Positions 1 through 4,315 of a stretch of 5,684 bases of DNA are shown one piece after another. The notes beneath the pieces are model-generated. The model did not search any database and was not told where the DNA came from. It saw only the letters and a list, made by a program, of their open reading frames with translations. Every line of letters begins with the position of its first letter. Position 1 is the first letter of the stretch. The DNA is from Nitrospirota bacterium (GTDB taxonomy: Bacteria > NPL-UPA2 > JAGMAN01). Position numbers and translations under genes: made by a program. Location: NCBI GenBank assembly GCA_030605915.1, contig JAUWHM010000111.1, forward strand, positions 1-5,684. The letters run 5' to 3'.

Positions 1-420
1 TTTCATTATAACTTCAAGGGTCTCTGTTAGATAATTGTTCAGAGTGCCGATTACTTCCCAATTCTTTTTATTATCCATAGCCAAAATAGCTAAGTCTTTT
101 CTTTCAAGCGCCACTTGAATATTTTCTTTTTGAGAGGATGAAAGATTCTGAAGAAGAACATATTTATCCCCATACTCCTTGCCTTTAAGCCTCGTTAACA
201 GTTTGGCGATAATCTCATCAGCGCAAGAGTAATCTATAACTCTTACGTCAGAGAAATCCAGAATGAGAGCCTCGCCTATATTTATTTCTCGGATTTCGTG
301 TTCAATCCTATTAAGGATAATTCGACCAGTTTCTCTTGTGACAAGACTAGCTGATCCATTCTTTAGTTCGTCTTTGAGAATAGCACCTAATTTTAGAATA
401 TGTCTGTTATTCTTAGGCAT
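1..420 (-). CDS. STAS-like (DUF4325-type) protein, 3' end outside the window
   Basis: The reverse strand is open for 140 codons from an ATG at 420 down to the window edge, so the C-terminus is missing. The start is supported by a GAAGGGG ribosome binding site about 8 nt upstream and by a near-consensus promoter (450-478). The N-terminal third (MPKNNRHILKLGAILKDELK) is helical. Around residues 55-75 comes a strand-turn-helix, LILDFSDVRVIDYSCADEII, in which a hydrophobic strand ending in Asp-Phe-Ser leads to Asp-Tyr-Ser at the helix start. That is the hallmark of STAS-like domains, where the Ser is the candidate phosphorylation or contact site. Members of this family often sit beside GHKL ATPases, as here, with the STAS-ATPase gene 185 bp upstream on the same strand. 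By inference it is a soluble cytoplasmic partner or substrate of that ATPase. The family call is fairly firm; the biological output is unknown. Confidence 0.8.
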   Translation of the reverse strand, partial: MPKNNRHILKLGAILKDELKNGSASLVTRETGRIILNRIEHEIREINIGEALILDFSDVRVIDYSCADEIIAKLLTRLKGKEYGDKYVLLQNLSSSQKENIQVALERKDLAILAMDNKKNWEVIGTLNNYLTETLEVIMK

Positions 421-430
421 TAATAGACCC

Positions 431-451
431 CTTCAATAGGTTCAATTGAAG
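431..451. promoter_or_regulatory. palindrome at the transcription start, candidate operator
   Basis: TTCAATTGAA (441-450) is a perfect 10-bp palindrome touching the -10 box. A second symmetry uses CTTCAAT (431-437) and ATTGAAG (445-451), two 7-bp arms with 7 nt between. Both overlap the expected transcription start, where a bound repressor would block the promoter. The symmetry is visible in the sequence; the operator role is inferred. Such AT-rich palindromes can arise by chance. Confidence 0.35.
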
Positions 452-478
452 TATACCACCTAATACAAAATTTGTCAA
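450..478 (-). promoter_or_regulatory. sigma-70-type promoter of the STAS-like gene
   Basis: Read on the minus strand, TTGACA (473-478) and TATACT (450-455) are separated by exactly 17 bp. The -35 box is perfect and the -10 box is close to consensus. Transcription would start near 443, leaving a short leader that carries the GAAGGGG ribosome binding site. This promoter lets the STAS-like gene be expressed independently of the STAS-ATPase gene upstream. Confidence 0.75.
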
Positions 479-605
479 GTAAAAAATACAGGTTTCGTGT
501 AAGCTCATATAAATCAATAACTTGCAAAGCTTAAAATCTGAACCTAATAATTCTATCATGTGGATAATTTTCTCAGTCAAAAAGTGGGGGACCCCAGAAA
601 AATGG

Positions 606-1493
606 TTATGAGATTGCTGGAAGGATTATGCTTATCTGGGTACCAGGGAAATAAGTGAGGGGGCTGGTAGGAAATTTTTCAGCATCCCATGTAGGGATTA
701 TACCAACTTTGGCTATGCCTGAACGAATAGTTATCTTCCCCTTCCATTTTTCAACAAGGTGTCTTACTTTAGTAAGACCATGACCACGACCTGGTTCATC
801 ATAACGAGAAACACCTTCAAATAGAGCCTGCCGAATAGCCACTTTGTCAGACCATTTCTCCCCGAAGGTAGAAGCCAGCTTCTTCTGTAAGGATTGTCTT
901 ATGCCAATACCTAAGTCCATTACAGCAATTTTGACTGCGTTTTTGTTCAGGCGTTTTTCATAAAAATATTTCTGGATGGCAACTAAACCTGTAGATTGGC
1001 TATGTTCCGGGATATTCTGGCAAACTTCAGAAAGAGCGACGATAAAATTATCTACGGCCTCTTCATCGTAATTCAAATGTTTCTTCAATATACTCCTTGC
1101 CCTTTTTCTAACCTTAGTAATTATGTCATGGATATCTAACGATTTCTCAACAGGTGTAATTTCTAAAAGCACATCTGATTCTATATGTCTGGGAATTTTA
1201 GTTATTGGAAGCCTACCTTCTCCAAATATAGAAGAGGCATATTTGAAAAAATCCAATCTTAGCATATAGCTAAAAACATCATCTTTTGGTAGAACGAGCT
1301 CTAACTCCATCCCTTGGTCCTTCAAATATTGTCCTAGCTCTAAAATCCCAACCACTCCATAGGGATCTATAAAATCCGAATTACCCAAATCAATAGTTAA
1401 TTCCCCTGTCAAGCTCAGAGATGTTGGTGTTTGTGACATAACATACTCAAACGAATCCTCATTAAGTAAATTAGGGACAGTGATCTGATACAT
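606..1493 (-). CDS. STAS-HATPase (GHKL) fusion protein, probable partner-switch regulator
   Basis: This 295-aa soluble protein has two domains. Residues about 1-95 look like a STAS fold, with the strand ELTIDLGNSDFIDPYGVVGI (31-50) followed by a helix. Residues about 125-295 are a GHKL ATPase like RsbW and SpoIIAB kinases. The N box has E156 and N160 in ALSEVCQN, the G1 box is D193-x-G195-x-G197, the G2 box is GRGHGL (235-240), and a late Gly-Thr lies at 284-285. All key nucleotide-binding residues are present, so ATP binding is expected. In classical partner switching, STAS protein and kinase are separate; here they are one chain, with a second STAS-like protein encoded next door. The ATG at 1493 is forced by an in-frame TAA 9 nt upstream, yet no ribosome binding site stands at normal distance. 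An AGAGGAG lies about 30 nt away. The target (sigma factor, phosphatase or other) cannot be read from the sequence. Confidence 0.85.
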   Translation of the reverse strand: MYQITVPNLLNEDSFEYVMSQTPTSLSLTGELTIDLGNSDFIDPYGVVGILELGQYLKDQGMELELVLPKDDVFSYMLRLDFFKYASSIFGEGRLPITKIPRHIESDVLLEITPVEKSLDIHDIITKVRKRARSILKKHLNYDEEAVDNFIVALSEVCQNIPEHSQSTGLVAIQKYFYEKRLNKNAVKIAVMDLGIGIRQSLQKKLASTFGEKWSDKVAIRQALFEGVSRYDEPGRGHGLTKVRHLVEKWKGKITIRSGIAKVGIIPTWDAEKFPTSPLTYFPGTQISIILPAIS

Positions 1494-1539
1494 ATTATGT
1501 TATTTATATAGCCGATTCTATATCTCCTCTTTGTTGGAA

Positions 1540-1568
1540 ATTTTAGCACCTCTTGAAACTATAATCAA
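1540..1568 (-). promoter_or_regulatory. sigma-70-type promoter of the STAS-HATPase gene
   Basis: On the minus strand, TTGATT (1563-1568) and TAAAAT (1540-1545) are separated by 17 bp. Each box differs from consensus at one or two positions. Transcription would begin near 1533, giving a leader of about 40 nt to the ATG at 1493. The leader starts with AGAGGAG, too far from the ATG for a normal ribosome binding site. Confidence 0.55.
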
Positions 1569-1855
1569 GCAGAAATTCGCTTTTGGGAATTGATTCTTTC
1601 ACGGGCAAATTTTGGGCGGCGGCAAAATTTGCCCAAAGAGAAGGTGGCGAAAAATCCGCAGAGTTCCCCTGGAGGGGGACATCCCCGGAGGGGATGCGGA
1701 AAGGGGGGCATAAAGCAGCTTCCTTTTAAGGGGAAGCAGGCTCGGAGCGGAGGCAACGGAAGACACCAAAGGTGGCTGAAGTCTGAGCACCGAGACTGCT
1801 GGGCGGTGGCATTACTGAGGACTTCTATACATTTATCTTGAGGCAATAGCTAATC
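1569..1855. other. non-coding, strongly folded GC-rich segment, possibly a dispersed repeat
   Basis: No convincing gene lies between the STAS-HATPase promoter and the recombinase stub. Open frames exist on both strands, but their proteins are low-complexity (Pro, Gly, Cys, Arg rich) and overlap each other. Instead, several inverted repeats follow one another. Perfect 12-bp arms lie at 1603-1614 and 1623-1634. A 6-bp stem TCCGCA/TGCGGA (1655-1660, 1695-1700) encloses two CCCC/GGGG hairpins. Another 6-bp stem, GCTTCC/GGAAGC, uses 1718-1723 and 1732-1737. This could be a REP-like or other dispersed element, the flank of a lost integrated element, or a structured RNA. Confidence 0.5.
1603..1634. 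repeat. perfect 12-bp inverted repeat with 8-nt spacer
   Basis: GGGCAAATTTTG (1603-1614) and CAAAATTTGCCC (1623-1634) are exact reverse complements around the spacer GGCGGCGG. No T-run follows on either strand, so it is not an intrinsic terminator. It could be a binding site for a dimeric protein or a hairpin belonging to the folded segment that follows. Confidence 0.7.
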
Positions 1856-1987
1856 ATGACGAGAAGAGATGATTTGATTGCGGCTGCTGGATACATCAGG
1901 GTATCCGCTGATAAGCAGGCGGAGGGATTCTCATTAGGCGCTCAGGAGGAGAGGTTGGACTATGCAAAAAGTAAAGGTGAGCGATAA
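1856..1987 (+). pseudogene. serine recombinase, N-terminal stub only
   Basis: An ATG at 1856 opens a 43-codon frame that ends in TAA at 1985-1987. Residues 12-34 read GYIRVSADKQAEGFSLGAQE followed by ERL. This matches the start of the catalytic domain of large serine recombinases, with Arg15 and the nucleophile Ser17 in the RVS motif and the conserved SLxxQ element. Full members have several hundred residues. Here the rest of the catalytic domain, the DNA-binding recombinase domain and the zinc-ribbon region are all absent. After residue 43 (AKSKGER) the frame ends, and no recombinase-like sequence resumes in the next kilobase. A GAGG lies about 13 nt before the ATG. The stub cannot be active. 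It is best read as the scar of an integrated element that was deleted or overwritten. Family recognition is firm despite the short length. Confidence 0.85.
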
Positions 1988-2128
1988 GTTCAATCCTTTT
2001 CGCCCTGTGGCCCTTCGGCCATCTGCCCTTGAGCTGAGCAAAATAAATAAGACAGGAATCTTCCGCCCAAGGTTACCATCCGCTCTCTTACCCGTCCCCC
2101 CACGCCCCTAGATTTGCCAGCCATAGAG
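1988..2128. other. intergenic stretch with no recognisable gene
   Basis: Downstream of the recombinase stub the sequence changes to a C-rich composition on the plus strand. It contains a small stable hairpin, TGGCC-CTTC-GGCCA, at about 2008-2021. No frame gives a credible protein. The break between recombinase-like and unrelated sequence lies close to 1980-1990. Confidence 0.4.
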
Positions 2129-2257
2129 TTAAAGAGACTGGGTCAATTCTGCGAAAGGCGGGCTGGGCGGGGGCAGCCCTCCTTTTACAATAAAAATGAA
2201 ATTTCCCTCGGTGACAGCAGCACCGGGAACCTTCAAATGCACTTTATTCTCAACCAT
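2129..2257 (-). CDS. doubtful 42-aa ORF after the ExeA-like remnant
   Basis: An ATG at 2257 opens a 42-codon reverse frame (MVENKVHLKVPGAAVTEGNF and onward) that ends at 2129. It starts 21 nt after the stop of the ExeA-like remnant and has a weak AAGG about 10 nt upstream, so it could be the beginning of the next gene of that old operon. The second half (about residues 27-42, Gly/Pro rich) coincides with a GC-rich inverted repeat, GGGCTG/CAGCCC at 2160-2179, and looks non-genic. I recognise no family. It may be a truncated 5' end or chance. Confidence 0.2.
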   Translation of the reverse strand: MVENKVHLKVPGAAVTEGNFIFIVKGGLPPPSPPFAELTQSL

Positions 2258-2278
2258 TTTATTCTTGCCTTCAGGAGT

Positions 2279-2690
2279 TCATTCTTTACCGGCCACAGTC
2301 TTAACCGCCTCGGAAATAACCGTTCCATCGATATTGATTAGGCTCCTTGAGCTGCCCAGCAGTAGGCTGAGATCGCAAATGTTATTTATCTTCATCGGGA
2401 TACCTTTAGAAAAAGTGTAAATCAGTTCATAAGCATCATCTGTGAATGAGCTGAAGGGCTTTCTCAGGCATCTTGACCTGAATCATCTTAACAAGAAGGG
2501 TCTTTCCACTCCCCCAGATTCCAGTAACCATAGCTGCCCCTAAGTCTCTATCGATACAATAAAGCATGCGGGTTAGAGCCTCTTCATGGTGGGGAGAATT
2601 ATAGAAGAAACGGGTGTTTAGAGCATTCTGGAAAGGTGCCTCTACTAACTCCCAATATTTCTCATACACTCTTAGTTCCACCCAGGGCAA
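2279..2690 (-). pseudogene. ExeA/GspA-like AAA ATPase with internal deletion and frameshift
   Basis: Two pieces of one gene lie head to tail in different frames. The first frame runs from a TTG at 2690, or more likely the GTG at 2667-2669 (giving VYEKYWELVEAPF), to a TGA at 2436-2438. It shows the family start, then NTRFFYNSPHHEEALTRMLY, then the Walker A loop GIWGSGKT. The second frame is open from before the TTC at about 2445 to a TGA at 2279-2281. It carries the family's C-terminal signature FTDDAYELIYTFSKGIPMKI followed by NNICDLSLLLG. Intact ExeA-family ATPases have roughly 140-150 residues between these parts, including Walker B and the sensor regions. All of these are missing. ExeA proteins are cytoplasmic-membrane ATPases that help assemble type II secretion or pilus machinery. 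Without Walker B and with the frames mismatched, this copy should be inactive. It lies in a relic operon behind the 59-aa mini-protein. Confidence 0.8.
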
Positions 2691-2700
2691 GGAACATTGG

Positions 2701-2880
2701 TCAACGAAGGTAAGATATAGAATCGCTTTTGTGTCTTGCCCTTATTTCAGCCTTCAGGGTATTGGCCAGTTTATTGACCTTTTCGTTTAGTTCGGCTATA
2801 CAAGCTTTTAAGGTAAGAGCCCAAATCAAAAGCATTAAACCAACCAGAGCTTCTAAAACGATGACGATATAAAGATTCAT
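2701..2880 (-). CDS. 59-aa single-pass membrane protein with coiled-coil tail, unknown function
   Basis: An ATG at 2880 starts a 59-codon frame ending in TGA at 2701-2703. GGAGG sits 10 nt before the ATG, a good ribosome binding site. Residues about 3-24 (NLYIVIVLEALVGLMLLIWA) form one hydrophobic helix. Residues about 28-50 (IAELNEKVNKLANTLKAEIR) have a heptad-like pattern typical of a short coiled coil. It probably sits in the inner membrane as a small scaffold. It starts 3 nt after the preceding remnant and ends about 11-30 nt before the ExeA-like gene, so all three were one operon. A role beside the secretion ATPase is a fair guess from position only. It is the one member of this cluster that still looks intact. 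I do not recognise a family. Confidence 0.6.
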   Translation of the reverse strand: MNLYIVIVLEALVGLMLLIWALTLKACIAELNEKVNKLANTLKAEIRARHKSDSISYLR

Positions 2881-2883
2881 TTC

Positions 2884-3169
2884 TTAATGGCCTCCACTAT
2901 CCTTGCTTTCCCTCTCAATCCCCGCTTCTACATCACGAACTCCGATTTCAAGATATTTGATGGTGACTGCTATTGCCAGGGACAAGTGCCGATGAGACAA
3001 ACTTTTCTTGTGACAAAGCAATTCTACCACTCATCTATACATTGCGTCAACTGAATTCTTCATAAGCTTTACAAATTGTATAAGCTCTTTTGGGTATTGA
3101 GGGGATTCATCACAGCCCAGGCACCACCGATAATAAGTAAGCCCACCTGCACCCGACCAGAATTTTTCA
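2884..3169 (-). pseudogene. 5'-truncated gene with in-frame TGA, unknown family
   Basis: Reading leftward, one frame is open from inside the dispersed repeat (stop at 3196-3198) to a TGA at 3031-3033. It then continues in the same frame for 48 codons to TAA at 2884-2886. Outside the repeat the first part reads EKFWSGAGGLTYYRWCLGCD, then ESPQYPKELIQFVKLMKNSV and DAMYR. After the TGA come VVELLCHKKSLSHRHLSLAI, AVTIKYLEIGVRDVEAGIER and ESKDSGGH. Both halves have protein-like composition, and the frame ends 3 nt before the 59-aa gene, as in an operon. There is no good start codon: the 5' end is replaced by the repeat. The simplest reading is a dead gene (CGA to TGA would restore Arg). Alternatives are that only the second part (GTG at 3030) is a small ORF, or that the overlapping frame from a GTG at 3169 is the real one. 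Confidence 0.45.
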
Positions 3170-3315
3170 CAGTATAGGAAAGTATAAAACTTTCCTTACT
3201 ACTGAAAATTCCTTTCCTATACAGCAAAAAAGTTACGGTGAAGCACAGTGAAGCAGTGCCGTTTCACAGGCAGTACTGGCCAAAGGCCGGTATGACGAAC
3301 GAAGTGAGGAATTTT
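3170..3315 (+). repeat. dispersed non-coding repeat, long copy (copy A)
   Basis: This copy begins with CAGTATAGGAAAG (3170-3182), which is nearly the reverse complement of CTTTCCTATACAG at 3212-3224 (one mismatch). It also holds a hairpin AGGAAAGT/ACTTTCCT (3176-3183, 3189-3196). After an A-rich stretch and GTTA (3232-3235) comes a 57-nt block (3236-3292) that copy B lacks. The copy ends with a 25-nt segment (3291-3315) identical to the other copy. It matches the reverse complement of 4229-4315 throughout, apart from the block and two 4-5 nt gaps. It carries no gene and resembles a miniature, non-autonomous mobile repeat. It overlaps the 5' end of the dead minus-strand gene. Confidence 0.75.
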
Positions 3316-3385
3316 CTTGGGGGAGCCACTGAAGGGCTTTCCCTAGTCGAAAAGAGATGAGGCTCTTCAAATTTCGGAAAAGGGC

Positions 3386-3414
3386 TTGATATATCTCAGA
3401 TTAGCAGGTAAAAT
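3386..3414 (+). promoter_or_regulatory. sigma-70-type promoter upstream of the marR remnant and sigma gene
   Basis: TTGATA (3386-3391) and TAAAAT (3409-3414) are separated by exactly 17 bp. Transcription would start near 3421, 44 nt before the GTG of the marR remnant and about 220 nt before the sigma gene. A short imperfect dyad, TTTG-GTATT-CAAA (3419-3431), lies at the start site and could have been an operator for the MarR protein itself, a common arrangement in that family. No terminator is visible before the sigma gene, so this promoter may now serve it. Confidence 0.6.
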
Positions 3415-3464
3415 GTTATTTGGTATTCAAACCATTAGGCATTCTAAGTAACGGAGGAGACACT

Positions 3465-3656
3465 GTGAGCCAATCTAAACCTCCTGTAGAGATGGAGAAG
3501 GTGGATCTGCTGTTCAGCCAGATTATGCGATGAATCTTCTCTCATCCGGCCTGCGAGCTTGTCCATGCCGACATAACCTTCGCCCAGATGAAGGTTATCT
3601 GGGTTCTGAGTTCCTGCTCAAAAAGACCTGAGGAGCGAAGCGATGAATTTTCTTGA
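3465..3656 (+). pseudogene. MarR-family regulator remnant with in-frame TGA and lost C-terminus
   Basis: A strong GGAGGAG 7 nt before a GTG at 3465 begins the frame MSQSKPPVEMEKVDLLFSQI followed by MR. A TGA then stands at 3531-3533. The same frame continues IFSHPACELVHADITFAQMK and VIWVL, which matches the conserved N-terminal helices of MarR proteins (the 'iTfaQmkvlwvL' segment before the winged helix). After VIWVL the similarity stops: the next codons (PEERSDEFS) coincide with a dispersed-repeat sequence, and the frame ends at 3654-3656. The whole winged helix is missing, so no DNA-binding protein can be made. The remnant keeps its promoter and ribosome binding site and overlaps the sigma start in another frame. 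Whether the MarR gene originally regulated the sigma operon or came from elsewhere cannot be told. Confidence 0.7.
3629..3655 (+). repeat. partial repeat match overlapping the sigma start codon (copy C)
   Basis: These 27 nt match 3293-3319 of copy A at 23 positions. The match covers the GAGGAG ribosome binding site and the first four codons (M-N-F-L) of the sigma gene. One of the four differences (G in copy A, T here at 3644) makes the difference between AGG and the ATG start codon. The MarR similarity ends just before this segment. Confidence 0.5.
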
Positions 3657-4227
3657 TCCAGATGCTCAGTTGATGTTGAAGTTTAAAGAGGGAGATACAA
3701 GGTCCTTCGAAGAACTTATGGAGAAATACCAAAAACTGGTAATAAATACTGCCTATCGGCTGATTGGAGATAGAGCTGAGGCGGAGGATATAGCCCAGGA
3801 AGTATTTTTAAAGGTCTACAACCAAAGTCGAAGATATAAGCCACAAGCTAAGTTCTCCACCTGGCTTCTCAAGATTACTAAGAACCTTTGCCTGAATAGA
3901 TTAAGAGGGAAGAGGCGTCATCCCGTGGTTTCCTTGGATAGCCCCGTAGAGACGGAAGAGGGAAAGGTGCCGAGAGACATTCCAGCCCCCGCTCAGGCAC
4001 GGCCGGATGTCTTCCTGGAAAGAAAAGAGCTCCGAGACCTGATTAGGGAATCAATTGAGTCTTTACCACCAAAGCAGAGAATGGTGGTCATTTTAGCTAA
4101 ATATGACAATCTACCTTATCAGGAGATAGCCAGGGTTATGGGATGCTCAGTGACTGCCATAAAGCTTCGCCTTCACCGGGCTAAGGTAACGCTGAAGGAG
4201 AGGCTTGCTCCTTACCTTGAGAAATAA
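3643..4227 (+). CDS. ECF-type RNA polymerase sigma factor
   Basis: This 194-aa protein has normal ECF size. Region 2 spans about residues 18-90, with SFEELMEKYQKLVINTAYRL, the AEDIAQEVFLKVY helix (47-59) that contacts polymerase and the -10 element, and FSTWLLKITKNLCLNRLR (71-88). A Pro-rich linker covers about 91-125. Region 4 spans 127-190, with LPPKQRMVVILAKYDNLPYQ and the helix-turn-helix YQEIARVMGCSVTAIKLRLH that reads the -35 element. It should direct RNA polymerase to a small regulon in response to an envelope or extracytoplasmic signal. The ATG at 3643 has GAGGAG 7 nt upstream; the family-typical DPDAQLM follows at residues 5-11. The anti-sigma gene is next on the same strand, so regulation by sequestration is expected. 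Its stop codon lies in a 7-bp direct repeat flanking an inserted repeat. Confidence 0.95.
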   Translation: MNFLDPDAQLMLKFKEGDTRSFEELMEKYQKLVINTAYRLIGDRAEAEDIAQEVFLKVYNQSRRYKPQAKFSTWLLKITKNLCLNRLRGKRRHPVVSLDSPVETEEGKVPRDIPAPAQARPDVFLERKELRDLIRESIESLPPKQRMVVILAKYDNLPYQEIARVMGCSVTAIKLRLHRAKVTLKERLAPYLEK

Positions 4228-4228
4228 A

Positions 4229-4315
4229 AAAATTCCTCACTTCGTTCGTCATAACTTTTTTACTGTATAGGAATTTTTAATAGTAAGGAAAGTATGTTTA
4301 TACTTTCCTATACTG
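4229..4315 (-). mobile_element. dispersed non-coding repeat, short copy (copy B), inserted between sigma and anti-sigma
   Basis: In reverse orientation this 87-bp segment matches copy A but lacks its 57-nt inner block. It starts (minus strand) with CAGTATAGGAAAG and ends with the same 25-nt segment. It contains a perfect 10-bp hairpin, AGGAAAGTAT-GTTT-ATACTTTCCT (4286-4309). It is flanked by AAATAAA at 4222-4228 and 4316-4322, a candidate target-site duplication that includes the sigma stop codon TAA. Removing the repeat and one AAATAAA would leave about 49 nt between sigma and anti-sigma, a normal operon gap. The ends are not inverted repeats of each other, and an A-rich 7-mer could recur by chance, so mobility is inferred. 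Confidence 0.6.

Larger units (their letters stand above)
421..605. other. intergenic region between the two STAS genes
   Basis: These 185 bp hold the promoter and palindrome described separately. Just after the stop of the STAS-ATPase gene, on the minus strand, a very short GC palindrome (TGGGGTCCCCCA, about 584-596) is followed by five T residues (579-583). It could be a weak intrinsic terminator, but only about 4 bp can pair around a 4-nt loop, so the support is poor. Nothing else is recognisable. Confidence 0.4.

Noticed and set aside
584..596. TGGGGTCCCCCA palindrome followed by five T on the minus strand as terminator of the STAS-ATPase gene
   Set aside because: Only about 4 bp can pair with a feasible loop, so it is too weak to call; mentioned only within the intergenic entry.
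1565..1846. Open frames on both strands coding 63-93 aa low-complexity proteins
   Set aside because: They overlap each other over the same hairpin-rich segment, are rich in Pro/Gly/Cys/Arg, have no family motif, and owe their openness to GC-rich repeats.
1975..1990. GTGAGCGATAAG at the recombinase break, reminiscent of a group II intron 5' end
   Set aside because: It does not match the GTGYG consensus, and no intron domain V or reverse transcriptase follows.
1981..2012. GTTCAATCCTTTTCGCC, resembling the end of a CRISPR repeat read on the minus strand (ends GGATTGAAC)
   Set aside because: Only one copy is present, with no spacer periodicity and no cas genes in the window.
2160..2186. GGGCTG/CAGCCC hairpin followed by TCCTTTT as a plus-strand terminator
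   Set aside because: Six-bp stem, interrupted T-run, and no plus-strand gene upstream that would need it.
2114..2420. Plus-strand frames of about 75 aa
   Set aside because: They run antisense to the ExeA-like C-terminal remnant, which has clear family similarity on the minus strand.
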